NCBI RefSeq assembly: GCF_015555045.1
Contig: NZ_JADNJQ010000013.1
Span: 1 to 63,640 of the forward strand
From: Collinsella aerofaciens
Lineage (GTDB): Bacteria > Actinomycetota > Coriobacteriia > Coriobacteriales > Coriobacteriaceae
Direction of reading: 5' to 3'
DNA: 63,640 nucleotides
In this document: positions 11,021-19,779 of the stretch, piece after piece
Layout of the letters: the number at the start of each line of letters is the position of its first letter
Position numbering within the stretch: position 1 is the first letter of the stretch
Position numbers and translations under genes: made by a program
The notes under the pieces: generated by a model
Told to the model about the DNA's origin: nothing
The model's input: only the letters and a program-made list of their open reading frames with translations
Databases searched by the model: none

Positions 11021-11131
11021 TGGAAATGGATTAAAACCCTCCGAGCAGGGTGGTTTTGTATCCAAAACAAACCCTGCGCAGGGGTGGTTTTTGTCCGGCG
11101 AATCGGTAGAATCGAATACAAGAAGAAGTTC

Positions 11132-11160
11132 AAAGCGCATCCGTTTGGGTGCGCTTTTTT
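11132..11160 (+). terminator. Terminator between prfB and the YitT gene
   Basis: AAAGCGCA pairs with TGCGCTTT around TCCGTTTGGG, followed by a T run. It ends only about 5 bp before the ribosome site of the YitT gene, so it could act as an attenuator if that gene is transcribed from upstream. Confidence 0.8.
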
Positions 11161-11172
11161 GAGGGAGGCAGC

Positions 11173-12063
11173 ATGGCATATCGTCTGGACATCAAGCGCA
11201 TTCTTTCGATGAACTTCTTTCACGATCTGCCCCAGATCATGTTGGGGTGTGCCTTGGCCGCCATCGCGACCGACCTGTTTTTGATTCCCAACGGCCTTGC
11301 TGCCGGTGGCGTTACGGGCCTTGCCACCATTATCCAGGCGGTCGGTGCATCGCGCGGCCTATCGCTTCCCGTTGGTATTCAGACGATCGTGATGAACGCC
11401 TTGCTGCTGCTGGTCGTTATGCGCGAGGGCGGCATGTTCTACGTGGTGCAGACCGCGACGGGCTTTGTGCTGCTGGGCTTCTTTACCGATCTGTTCGCCC
11501 CGTTTGTAGCACCTCTGGCGGATGCGGACCTGATGCTTCCCGCTATGTGGGGCGGTATTATTACGGGCATCGGTTACGGCATGGTGTTGCGCGCCGGCGC
11601 CAACACCGGCGGCTCGGACACGATTGGCCAAATCATCTCGCGTAACACCTCGCTGCCGGTGGGCTCGACCGTCATGGCAATCGATGTTGCCGTATGCGCG
11701 CTGTCGGCTCCGGTCTTTTCAATCGAAAACGCACTATATGCAGGCCTTTCGATGGTCATTAGCGGCTACGTGATCGATGCCGTGGTCGATGGTGGCAACA
11801 AGCGCCGTATGGTACTCATCATTTCGGACAAGTTCCCTGATATCGCTGCCGATATCATGTATGGCCTGGGTCGTGGTTGTACCAAGTTTAAGGCGACTGG
11901 CATGTATTCGGGTGCCGAGAAGCCAGTGATTATGGTCATCGTGAGCCGTCGAGAGCTCAATACCCTCAAGACCATCGTGCGCGAGCGCGATCCTCACGCC
12001 ATTGTGACGGTCGCTGACGTTACGGAAGCCTTCGGCGAGGGATTCAAGGACATTAGCGCGTAG
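11173..12063 (+). CDS. YitT family membrane protein
   Basis: A 296-residue membrane protein of the YitT/DUF161 family with a C-terminal DUF2179 domain. Five or so hydrophobic segments occupy residues about 20-195, starting with MLGCALAAIATDLFLIP and including the conserved GLAAGGVTGLA and GANTGGSDTIGQII motifs. The last 80 residues (RRMVLIISDKFPDIA through VTVADVTEAF) form a soluble ligand-binding-like domain. ATG 11173 has GGGAGG 4 nt upstream. The frame stays open back to 11149, but that part lies in the terminator. Transport substrate is unknown for most of the family. Confidence 0.85.
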   Translation: MAYRLDIKRILSMNFFHDLPQIMLGCALAAIATDLFLIPNGLAAGGVTGLATIIQAVGASRGLSLPVGIQTIVMNALLLLVVMREGGMFYVVQTATGFVLLGFFTDLFAPFVAPLADADLMLPAMWGGIITGIGYGMVLRAGANTGGSDTIGQIISRNTSLPVGSTVMAIDVAVCALSAPVFSIENALYAGLSMVISGYVIDAVVDGGNKRRMVLIISDKFPDIAADIMYGLGRGCTKFKATGMYSGAEKPVIMVIVSRRELNTLKTIVRERDPHAIVTVADVTEAFGEGFKDISA

Positions 12064-12270
12064 GGTCGACCGCGTTCCATCCAAAAGACGTTCACATTGA
12101 TAAACCGTTTCATCAGCGGTTCTGCCTGCTAAATTGTTCAAATAATGATAAAAACTCTGGTAAAGCCATCAGTTTCCAGCATAATGAATGACGTACGTGC
12201 ATTGCGGCTGTGTTGGGATTACCTTCGGTGCCGTGCGCATTTTGTCTAATGAGGATGAAAGGAAGGCACA

Positions 12271-13101
12271 ATGAGCGACGAAGAGCTCAAAAAGGTTGCC
12301 AACGAGGTAAGGAAGGGCATCGTCACCGGCGTGCACGCTGCCAAGTCCGGCCATCCGGGCGGTTCGCTCGGCGCTGCCGACATCATGACCTATCTGTACT
12401 TTGAGGAAATGAACGTCGACCCGGCCGATCCCCGCAAGGCCGACCGCGATCGTTTTGTGCTCTCCAAGGGCCATTGCGCTCCGGGCCTGTACGCCGTGCT
12501 CGCCGAGCGTGGGTTCTTCCCCAAGGAGGACCTCGAGACGCTGCGCCATATCGGCAGCCACCTGCAGGGCCACCCCAACATGAACGACACCCCGGGCGTC
12601 GACATGTCCACCGGCTCGCTCGGCCAGGGCATTTCCGCCGCCGTGGGCATGGCCGTTGCCGCCAAGCACTGGGGCGATACTTATCGCACGTACGCCCTGC
12701 TGGGCGATGGCGAGAGTGAGGAGGGCCAGGTCTGGGAGGCCGCCATGTTTGCCGGCAACCAGCAGCTCGACAACCTCTGCGTGATCGTCGACCACAACGG
12801 CCTGCAGATCGACGGTCCCGTCGAGGAGGTCAACGACCCCATGCCGCTCGCCGACAAGTTCCGCGCCTTCAAGTTCCATGTGGTGGAGCTCGCCGACGGC
12901 AACGACTTCGACCAGATCCGCGCCGCCTTTGCCGAGGCTCGCGCCACCAAGGGGCAGCCGACCGCCATTATCGCCGAGACCATGAAGGGCAAGGGCGTTT
13001 CCTTTATGGAGAACCAGGTTGGTTGGCACGGCAAGGCCCCCAACGATGAACAGTTTGAGCAGGCCATGGCAGAGCTCACGGCCGCCGGAGAGGAGCTCTA
13101 G
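12271..13101 (+). CDS. Transketolase, N-terminal subunit
   Basis: The thiamine-diphosphate-binding half of a split transketolase in the non-oxidative pentose phosphate pathway. The 276 residues include the SGHPGGSLGAADI motif, SKGHCAPGLY, GSLGQGIS, the ThDP/Mg motif GDGESEEGQVWEAAMFAGN and NLCVIVDHNGLQ. ATG 12271 follows AAAGGAAGG. The C-terminal subunit begins one base after its stop (TAGGATG), so the pair is coupled and should form one heterodimeric enzyme. Full-length transketolase is about 660 residues; 276 plus 313 is the usual size of the two-gene form. Confidence 0.95.
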   Translation: MSDEELKKVANEVRKGIVTGVHAAKSGHPGGSLGAADIMTYLYFEEMNVDPADPRKADRDRFVLSKGHCAPGLYAVLAERGFFPKEDLETLRHIGSHLQGHPNMNDTPGVDMSTGSLGQGISAAVGMAVAAKHWGDTYRTYALLGDGESEEGQVWEAAMFAGNQQLDNLCVIVDHNGLQIDGPVEEVNDPMPLADKFRAFKFHVVELADGNDFDQIRAAFAEARATKGQPTAIIAETMKGKGVSFMENQVGWHGKAPNDEQFEQAMAELTAAGEEL

Positions 13102-13102
13102 G

Positions 13103-14044
13103 ATGGCAGACGTCAAGAAAATCGCCACGCGCGTAAGCTACGGCGAGGCCCTCGTCGAGCTCGCCAACGAGCACGATGACTTTGTGGTCCTCGACGCCGA
13201 CCTGGCCGCCGCCACGCAGACCGGCAAGTTCAAGGCCGCCTGCCCCGATCGTTTCTTCGATGTGGGCATTGCCGAGAGCAACCTGATGGGCGTCGCCGCC
13301 GGTATCGCGACCACCGGTCGCGTCGCCTTCGCGAGCACCTTTGCCATGTTCGCCGCCGGCCGCGCTTTTGAGCAGGTCCGTAACTCCATCGGCTACCCGC
13401 ACCTCAACGTTAAGATTGGTGCCACGCACGCCGGTATCTCGGTGGGCGAGGACGGCGCCACGCACCAGTGCTGCGAGGATATCGCCCTGATGCGCGTCAT
13501 CCCTGGCATGACTGTGATCGTTCCTGCCGACGACGTCGAGGCCCGCGCGGTGACGCGCGCCGCCTACGAGTGCGACGGTCCGGTGTACATGCGTTTCGCC
13601 CGCTTGGCCTCGCCGGTTATTAACGACCCCGAGACCTACAAGTTCGAGTTGGGTAAGGGTATTGTCATGCGCGAGGGCGCCGATGTGACCATCATCGCCT
13701 GCGGCCTGATGGTCGGCGAGGCTCTCGAGGCCGCCGAGCAGCTCGCTGCCGAGGGCATCGACGCCGAGGTCATCAACATGCACACCATCAAGCCCATCGA
13801 TGCCGACCTGATTGTCAAGAGCGCCACCAAGACCGGCCACGTCGTGACCGTCGAGGAGCACTCTGTGATCGGTGGCCTGGGCAGCGCCGTTGCCGACGTC
13901 CTGTGCGAGCAGTGCCCGACGCCGCTCAAGAAGATCGGCGTCAACGACACCTTCGGTGAGTCCGGCCCGGGCGCCGAGCTCCTACACAAGTACGGCCTGG
14001 ACGCCGCCAACATCGTGACGACCACCAAAGAGTTCTTGGCCTAG
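13103..14044 (+). CDS. Transketolase, C-terminal subunit
   Basis: The pyrimidine-binding and C-terminal half of transketolase, 313 residues. It begins with the RVSYGEALVELA region, has the FDVGIAESNLMGVAAGIA motif with the catalytic Glu that activates ThDP, FASTFAMFA, the HAGISVGEDGATHQ region, and a C-terminal transketolase domain from about residue 185 (DVTIIACGLMV through TFGESGPGAELL). ATG 13103 is one base after the partner's stop; GGAGAGGAG within the end of that gene is the ribosome site. The frame is open back to 13019 but overlaps the partner. A strong terminator follows. Confidence 0.95.
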   Translation: MADVKKIATRVSYGEALVELANEHDDFVVLDADLAAATQTGKFKAACPDRFFDVGIAESNLMGVAAGIATTGRVAFASTFAMFAAGRAFEQVRNSIGYPHLNVKIGATHAGISVGEDGATHQCCEDIALMRVIPGMTVIVPADDVEARAVTRAAYECDGPVYMRFARLASPVINDPETYKFELGKGIVMREGADVTIIACGLMVGEALEAAEQLAAEGIDAEVINMHTIKPIDADLIVKSATKTGHVVTVEEHSVIGGLGSAVADVLCEQCPTPLKKIGVNDTFGESGPGAELLHKYGLDAANIVTTTKEFLA

Positions 14045-14091
14045 GACAAGACGAGGCAAAGTATCGCCTCAACAACCACATACAAGCCAGA

Positions 14092-14127
14092 ACAGGGGCG
14101 TCCCCAAAGAGGACGCCCCTGTTTTTT
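14092..14127 (+). terminator. Terminator of the transketolase operon
   Basis: ACAGGGGCGTCC pairs perfectly with GGACGCCCCTGT around a short loop, followed by TTTTTT. Confidence 0.92.
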
Positions 14128-14264
14128 CGGCAACAAACAAAACAGGCCCGCACCAAGCAAGGGCTTCCTCTGGGAAACGGGCCCATCCCAGCCAAGTGCA
14201 ATTCAGCCGCCAAGCATAGCGCTGCTGCACCCAAATAAAACGCAGCGACCCCTTAGTTACCGCA

Positions 14265-14387
14265 GGCCGGGCACAGGGTTACTCTCCAAATCTTTCCGCA
14301 GGACGGAGGAGCCCCCGCCGCGCGAAGCGCGCAGCGGGGGCTCCGACATGTCCGAGGACGATTTGGAGAGTAACCCTGTGCCCGGCC
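14265..14387. repeat. 123-nt nested inverted repeat
   Basis: Outer arms of 28 nt (14265-14292 and 14360-14387) are perfectly complementary, beginning GGCCGGGCACAGGG. Inside, GAGCCCCCGC/GCGGGGGCTC with CGCGCG/CGCGC forms a second GC-rich stem around GAAG. It lies in the 447-bp gap between tkt and ftsE; the rest of that gap (14128-14264) shows no gene. It could be a miniature transposable element or a structured RNA. A possible ftsE -10 box (TAAAAT, 14441-14446) follows. Confidence 0.75.
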
Positions 14388-14491
14388 GACGGGATCCCTA
14401 AGCACGCCATGCTTCTTATGTGCAGCAAAGCTAATGCTGCTAAAATACTAAGCGCTCATGTAGTTTAAACGCACGACGATAAGGAGCACCA

Positions 14492-15712
14492 GTGGGTAAC
14501 CACTTCCGTACCTCCGGTGCGGGCGATGATGCCCCCAAGACGCAGGCAGGCGTCCAGGGCAGTCGTTTCGCCACTCCGGATTCAGAGGGCCAGCCTGTTG
14601 CTCAGGCCCCCGCTCAGCCGGCAGATCAGGCACAGCCGGCATCCGATCCCTTTGCCTACAATCCAACCAGCGATGTCGCGCTTTCCGGCGCGGCGGGTTT
14701 TGAGCCCGTTCAGGCCGTGACCGCTCGCGTGGAGCAGCCTCAGGCTGGCGCCGCCACGCCGCAGCCTACCATGGCCGGCATTCCCGACCCCATGGCCCCT
14801 GCGACGCCGGCTCCTCAGCCTGCGCAGTCCGGTCTCTTTGCCGCTATTCCCGACCCCACGCAGCCTGCTGCCCCGGTGGTCGAGAGCGATCAGGCCGCCG
14901 AGGTCGCAAGCCTCGATAACGCGCTCAACAACCCCGATTTTACGTCGGTGTTTGCGCCCATCGATCCCCAGGCCAGCCGCAAGAAGATGGCCAAGCAGGC
15001 CGGTGTCGAGCCCGTCATCCTTATGGAGCATGTCACCAAGATCTATCCGGCACAGCCCAACAAGCCTGCACTCGACGACATCAACATCGAGATCTATCCG
15101 GGCGAGTTCGTCTTCCTGGTCGGTCACTCCGGCTCGGGTAAGACCACGCTGCTGTCGACGCTCAACCGTGACGTCAAGCCGACGAGCGGTCGCATCCTGG
15201 TTGCCGGTCAGGACCTCATGAAGATCAAGAACCGCAAGGTTCCGTTCCTGCGCCGCCAGATTGGCGCCGTGTTCCAGGACTTTAAGCTTCTGCCGCAAAA
15301 AACCGCCTACGAAAACGTGGCGTTTGCCCTGCAGTGCATCGGCAAGCCCAAGGGCGTCATTCGCAGCCAGGTGCCCGAGGTGCTGCGTCTGGTCGGTCTG
15401 GCCGATCAGATGGACTCGCTGCCCGACCAGCTTTCCGGTGGCGAGCAGCAGCGCGTTGCCGTCGCCCGCGCTATGGTCAACCGTCCGCCGCTGCTGATCT
15501 GCGACGAGCCGACGGGCAACCTCGACCCGGCGATCTCGCTGGGAATCATGAAGCTGCTCGAGCGTATTAACCGCACCGGCACCACCGTGATCGTCGCCAC
15601 GCACGACCGCGAGATGGTCGATAGCATGCACCGTCGCGTGATCGCCCTCGAGGGCGGCCACGTTATCCGCGACCAGGAGAGGGGAGGTTACGGCAACTAT
15701 GGCACCAACTAA
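14492..15712 (+). CDS. ftsE: Cell division ATP-binding protein FtsE with long N-terminal extension
   Basis: ABC ATPase of the FtsEX complex, which acts at the division septum and controls cell-wall hydrolases. Residues about 175-406 are a typical FtsE: Walker A GHSGSGKTT, Q-loop VFQDFKLLP, signature LSGGEQQRVAVARA, Walker B LLICDEPTGNLD and switch His ATHDREM. The first ~170 residues are rich in Pro, Ala and Gln (repeats such as AQPADQAQPA) and look disordered; standard FtsE is about 220-230 residues. Start GTG 14492 has AAGGAG upstream. An internal start near residue 165 would give a standard FtsE, but I see no clear ribosome site there. It overlaps ftsX by 14 nt. Confidence 0.93.
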   Translation: MGNHFRTSGAGDDAPKTQAGVQGSRFATPDSEGQPVAQAPAQPADQAQPASDPFAYNPTSDVALSGAAGFEPVQAVTARVEQPQAGAATPQPTMAGIPDPMAPATPAPQPAQSGLFAAIPDPTQPAAPVVESDQAAEVASLDNALNNPDFTSVFAPIDPQASRKKMAKQAGVEPVILMEHVTKIYPAQPNKPALDDINIEIYPGEFVFLVGHSGSGKTTLLSTLNRDVKPTSGRILVAGQDLMKIKNRKVPFLRRQIGAVFQDFKLLPQKTAYENVAFALQCIGKPKGVIRSQVPEVLRLVGLADQMDSLPDQLSGGEQQRVAVARAMVNRPPLLICDEPTGNLDPAISLGIMKLLERINRTGTTVIVATHDREMVDSMHRRVIALEGGHVIRDQERGGYGNYGTN

Positions 15713-16619
15713 CGTGGGCTACTCCTTCAAAGAGGCAATCAGCCACTTCTTCCGTAACTGGACTACCTCGCTCGGCGCCGTCATCACGATCTTCCTTTCG
15801 CTGTTTATCATCGGCCTGTTCATCATGGGCTCCGCGATGCTGAACTCCGTGATCGGCACCGTCGAGGATCAGGTTGTCATCAACGCGTTCATTAGCGATG
15901 ACGCCGATCAGGCAGACATCCAGGCCTTTGAGGCCGAGCTCAAGACGTGGAGCAACGTCAAGTCCGTGACCTATAAGGATAAGGACGACGCGCTGGCCGA
16001 GTACACGAGCAAGATGTCGGGTAACGCCGACGCCACCATGAGCGCGCTCGACGGCCAGAACCCGCTGCCCGCCTCGTTTGCGATTGAGATGGACGATCCG
16101 TCTCAGGTCGAGAGCACGGCCAAGAAGCTCAAGAAGGATGCCGATTTCCAGAAGATCGCGGATGACGGCGACGTCAACGCGAGCGTGCTGTACGGCCAGG
16201 AGGAAGTGAGCCGCCTGTTCCAGGTGACCAACTACATCCGCATCGCCGCCGTGGTGCTCGTTGGCCTTCTGACCTTTATCGCATTCATCTTCATCAACAA
16301 CACGATTCGCCTGTCCATTACGGCGCGTCGTCGTGAGATTGCGATTATGCGTCTGGTCGGCGCCAGCAACGGCTTCATTCGTGGCCCGTTTATCACCGAG
16401 GGCGTACTGCAGGCCATTTTGGGCTCGCTGCTTTCCATCGGCGTTCTGGAGCTGCTGCGCAATCTGATGATTCCGCGTTTGCAGGAGAGCATCGGCTGGA
16501 TGTCGTTTGCCCTGCCGATGCAGTACTACCTGGTGACCTATGCTGCGCTGATTCTGGTCGGCGTGATTATCGGCCTCTTTGGTTCTGCCATCGCCATGCG
16601 TCGCTACCTGCGCGTGTAG
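15699..16619 (+). CDS. ftsX: Cell division protein FtsX
   Basis: Membrane partner of FtsE, 306 residues. It has a short cytoplasmic N-terminus, a first membrane helix (TSLGAVITIFLSLFIIGLF, about residues 22-42), an extracellular domain of about 120 residues that binds hydrolase activators in other bacteria, and three C-terminal membrane helices (about 175-200, 225-245 and 270-298). ATG 15699 overlaps the 3' end of ftsE by 14 nt, and GAGGGGAGG just upstream is the ribosome site. The gene is followed by a terminator, so ftsEX is a two-gene unit. Confidence 0.95.
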   Translation: MAPTNVGYSFKEAISHFFRNWTTSLGAVITIFLSLFIIGLFIMGSAMLNSVIGTVEDQVVINAFISDDADQADIQAFEAELKTWSNVKSVTYKDKDDALAEYTSKMSGNADATMSALDGQNPLPASFAIEMDDPSQVESTAKKLKKDADFQKIADDGDVNASVLYGQEEVSRLFQVTNYIRIAAVVLVGLLTFIAFIFINNTIRLSITARRREIAIMRLVGASNGFIRGPFITEGVLQAILGSLLSIGVLELLRNLMIPRLQESIGWMSFALPMQYYLVTYAALILVGVIIGLFGSAIAMRRYLRV

Positions 16620-16643
16620 GCATGCCTGGAATTCATCCCTTCC

Positions 16644-16677
16644 AACGGGTCGTCTCTTATGGGGCGGCCCGTTTTTT
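16644..16677 (+). terminator. Terminator of ftsEX
   Basis: AACGGGTCGTC pairs with GGCGGCCCGTT (with G-T pairs), followed by TTTTT. Confidence 0.85.
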
Positions 16678-16754
16678 GATCCCTAGGGGACGGCAGGAAA
16701 GCGAATCATTTGGGTAGACTCTTTGGAGTTCGCAATCGATAGTTAGGAGGCGCC

Positions 16755-18890
16755 ATGGGGCGCAATAACAAGCATAAGCGTGGAGCTCGCAATAAGCGCG
16801 GGCCGGTGCGCAGCGAACGCCGTCCGAGCCTGACCGGGCGCGTGCAGCTCCATGAGCACAGTGCCTATGTCATAACCGAGAATGGCGACTACAAGGTCAT
16901 GGGTCGCGGCAAGCGTGAGATCATGGACGGCGATACCGTTGCCGTGAGCATTAAGAATAGCCCGCATGGCGAGCGTCGCGCCGTGATCGAGGGCGTAGTT
17001 GAGCGCGCAGCCATAAGCGTGGTGGGTACGTACCAGACCGCCGGTCCGCTCGGTGTGATCGAGCCGCTCGATTCGCGCTTGAAGGCCGACTTCTTCATTT
17101 TGCCCGAGGATACCTCGGCGGATCGTCTGGGTGTCCACCCGGGTGATGCCGTTGTCGCGCGCATTTTGACCTACCCGACGCGCCTGGAATCGGGCACCGT
17201 GACGATCGAACGCCGCATTGGCGGAGATGACGCGCCCGATTTGGGCGTTCAATATGTGATGGCGCGTTACGGCTATACCGATGGCTATCCCGAGACCGCG
17301 CTAGACGAGGCCGAGGGGCTTTCGCTCGATGTGTCCGCGGCGCTTAAGGACCCGCTCCGCCGCGATCTGCGCGACCGCTTTGTCATCACGATCGACCCGG
17401 TCGACGCGCGCGACTTTGACGATGCCATTTCGCTGGAGCGCACGCCCGAGGGTGGCTACAAGCTGGGTGTGCATATCGCCGACGTTTCACACTATGTGGC
17501 TTGGGACGGGCATATCGATCTTGAGGCTCGCCATCGTACGACATCGGTGTATCTGGCCGATCGCGTGCTTCCCATGCTGCCCGAACGCCTGTCCTGTGAC
17601 CTGTGCTCGCTTCGCCCTGACGAGGACCGTCTTGCGTTTACCGTCGATATCGAGCTCGATGAGCGGGGTCGCGTGCGGCATTACGATCCGTACCCCAGCG
17701 TGATTCGCTCGCGTGTGCGTATGGACTATGACGGCGCCGAGGCGCTGCTGGTGCGTGCCGGTGCGGTTGAGTATTCGGTGCTGGAGGGTGCGGCCGAGGA
17801 TGTTGCGGCTGCCGAGGCCTCGCGCGAGGAAGCGCTTGAGCGCGGTCTTGCGTGCGAGGAGACCGCCCGCGGCTACAACATCGACCTCGGCGATTTCCTT
17901 GTCGCCGCCAACGAACTCGCCGAACTCCGCCGTCGTATTCGTCGCGCCCGCGGCTCAGTCGATTTTGACACGGCCGAGATTCGCGCTCTATTGGATGAGG
18001 GCGGAGTGCCCGTGCAGATTGTGGCGCGTGAGCGTTCGTGTGCCACGTCGCTTATCGAGGAAGCCATGCTGCTCGCCAACGAGTGCGTTGCAGAGTGGCT
18101 GGCGGACCGTGATATCGAGGCCTGCTATCGCGTGCATGAGGATCCGAGCCCCGATAGCCTGCACGGTGCCGCCGTTGCGCTGGCGCAGCTAGGCATCATC
18201 GACGATCGCCGTGCTGCCGGTATTGCCCTGGGGAGTCCCGATGAGCTGCAGGCCGCAGTCGATGCTGCCGCCGGTACGGCCAACGCACCGCTCGTCAACA
18301 TGCTGCTTCTGCGCAGCATGCAGCGCGCGCTGTACAAGCCGCGCAACGAGGGCCACTTTGCGCTCGCCGCGCCGTGCTACTGTCACTTTACGAGTCCCAT
18401 CCGTCGCTACCCCGATCTGGTGGTGCACCGCGTGCTCAAACTGCAGTTGGCCTACGAGCAGCTCGGCGGCAAGGACGCCTTGGTCCGTACGCCGCGGCTG
18501 ATCGGCAAGGGGCGCGAGTCGCTGCCGCGCATTCTGCCGCAGATCTGCCGCGCATGCAGCGATGCCGAGCGCGCGGCAGATGCCGCCAGCCATGCGACAC
18601 AAAAGATCAAGATTGCCCAGTACTATGAGGACCGTCTGGGCGAGCGCTATGCCGGAACCGTCTCGTGGGTTAGCAGCATGGGCCTCTTTGTGCGCTTGGA
18701 TCTAACGCAGGTCGAAGGCTTGATTTCGATCAAGAGCCTGGGCAACGAGTGGTTCGAGTTCGACGAGGACGCGCTTACGCTGACGGGCGCCGACACGGGG
18801 ACTCGTTACGAGCTGGGGCAGCGCGTGATTGTCGAGGTCTCGCGCGTCAATACCACGCGTGGGCACTTGGACTTTAAGCTTATCCATTAG
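16755..18890 (+). CDS. rnr: Ribonuclease R / RNase II family exoribonuclease
   Basis: A 3'-5' exoribonuclease for structured RNA. The 711 residues show a basic N-terminus, cold-shock-like RNA-binding domains (about 25-200), the RNB catalytic domain with the metal-binding ITIDPVDARDFDDAIS motif (about 212-228), and a C-terminal S1 domain (YAGTVSWVSSMGLFVRLD onwards). ATG 16755 has a strong TTAGGAGG 5 nt upstream. RNase R works with SmpB/tmRNA in E. coli; smpB lies 4 kb downstream here, but that need not imply coupling. It appears monocistronic. Confidence 0.95.
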   Translation: MGRNNKHKRGARNKRGPVRSERRPSLTGRVQLHEHSAYVITENGDYKVMGRGKREIMDGDTVAVSIKNSPHGERRAVIEGVVERAAISVVGTYQTAGPLGVIEPLDSRLKADFFILPEDTSADRLGVHPGDAVVARILTYPTRLESGTVTIERRIGGDDAPDLGVQYVMARYGYTDGYPETALDEAEGLSLDVSAALKDPLRRDLRDRFVITIDPVDARDFDDAISLERTPEGGYKLGVHIADVSHYVAWDGHIDLEARHRTTSVYLADRVLPMLPERLSCDLCSLRPDEDRLAFTVDIELDERGRVRHYDPYPSVIRSRVRMDYDGAEALLVRAGAVEYSVLEGAAEDVAAAEASREEALERGLACEETARGYNIDLGDFLVAANELAELRRRIRRARGSVDFDTAEIRALLDEGGVPVQIVARERSCATSLIEEAMLLANECVAEWLADRDIEACYRVHEDPSPDSLHGAAVALAQLGIIDDRRAAGIALGSPDELQAAVDAAAGTANAPLVNMLLLRSMQRALYKPRNEGHFALAAPCYCHFTSPIRRYPDLVVHRVLKLQLAYEQLGGKDALVRTPRLIGKGRESLPRILPQICRACSDAERAADAASHATQKIKIAQYYEDRLGERYAGTVSWVSSMGLFVRLDLTQVEGLISIKSLGNEWFEFDEDALTLTGADTGTRYELGQRVIVEVSRVNTTRGHLDFKLIH

Positions 18891-18915
18891 CCAAATCCCG
18901 ACTCATGGTGGGGGA

Positions 18916-18947
18916 GCGGAGGGCGGCCTTTCGGGACCGCCCTTCGC
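18916..18947 (+). terminator. Probable terminator of rnr
   Basis: GCGGAGGGCGGCC pairs with GGACCGCCCTTCGC around CTTTCGG. The tail is only weakly T-rich, so Rho-independent action is likely but not certain. Confidence 0.6.
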
Positions 18948-19010
18948 ATTTGAATCGTGGCTACCTTGCCGTCTGCTCGGCCGACCGCTTACCTGCTATT
19001 TGAGAGGTAG

Positions 19011-19046
19011 AACCTACCAAAATAAACCTGTCCCTTTTTGGCAGGT
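19011..19046. repeat. AACCTGCCAAAA hairpin repeat, second copy
   Basis: AACCTACCAAAA and TTTTTGGCAGGTT flank TAAACCTGTCCC, differing from the copy at 6884-6920 at one arm position. It lies 21 bp before the recombinase start. Confidence 0.7.
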
Positions 19047-19067
19047 TTACAAGAAAGCAGGGATGAG

Positions 19068-19673
19068 ATGGCGACGGTGTACGGTTATGCGCGGGTGAGT
19101 TCGCGCGATCAGAATCTTAATCGGCAGCTGGATGCGCTGGGCGCCTATGGCGTGGGCTCGGCGAATATTTATGCCGACCATGCGAGCGGCAAGGACTTCG
19201 ATCGACCGCGTTATCGCGAGCTGCTGCACGTTCTGGGAGACGGGGACGTGCTGGTGGTGCTTTCTATCGACCGACTTGGTCGTAATTACTCCGAGATTCT
19301 TGAGGAATGGCGACGCATTACCAAGGAGCTCGGGGTTGCCATTGTGGTGTTGGACATGCCATTGCTTGACACGCGCGCCAGGGCCAGCGGCGCGCCGGAT
19401 GTGACCAACACCCTGATTGCCGATATTGTGCTGCAACTGCTGAGCTACGTGGCGCAGGTGGAGCGCGAGAATATCCATCGGCGCCAGGCGGAGGGAATTG
19501 CAGCGGCGCGGGCGCGAGGGGTTCGTTTCGGTCGACCTCGCAAGCCGTGCCCTCCTCAGTTTGAGCTGGTGCGCGATAGCTATGAGGCGGGCGATATTAC
19601 CCGCAGCCAGGCAGCAAAGTGCCTGGGCGTGTGCGTGGGGACGTTCGATCGCTGGATGCGCGAGGCGGGGTAG
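19068..19673 (+). CDS. Small serine recombinase (resolvase/invertase family)
   Basis: A 201-residue site-specific recombinase. Residues 3-20 (VYGYARVSSRDQNLNRQ) hold the nucleophilic Ser and the conserved Arg; IDRLGRNYSEI and the VERENIHRRQAEGIAAA helix complete the catalytic domain. The last 45 residues are a helix-turn-helix (DITRSQAAKCLGV) as in Hin/Gin/Tn3 resolvases. ATG 19068 lies near AGCAGGG. No inverted-repeat switch, transposase or recombination site could be recognised nearby, so its target is unknown. It may be a resident relic of a mobile element or an invertase acting elsewhere. Confidence 0.88.
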   Translation: MATVYGYARVSSRDQNLNRQLDALGAYGVGSANIYADHASGKDFDRPRYRELLHVLGDGDVLVVLSIDRLGRNYSEILEEWRRITKELGVAIVVLDMPLLDTRARASGAPDVTNTLIADIVLQLLSYVAQVERENIHRRQAEGIAAARARGVRFGRPRKPCPPQFELVRDSYEAGDITRSQAAKCLGVCVGTFDRWMREAG

Positions 19674-19779
19674 GGGTTTGCGTCGCTTTGTCGCTTCCTG
19701 TTGCGATTCAAATTTTGATACGGTGACGATGTCATTTGGGGCTACACTCGCTCATATTTAAAAAGACGGAGGTTGGCCT

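Noticed and set aside
19011-19673. Invertible switch controlled by the serine recombinase
   Set aside because: No pair of inverted crossover sites flanks a promoter nearby. The AACCTGCCAAAA hairpin upstream is a dispersed repeat that also occurs at 6884.
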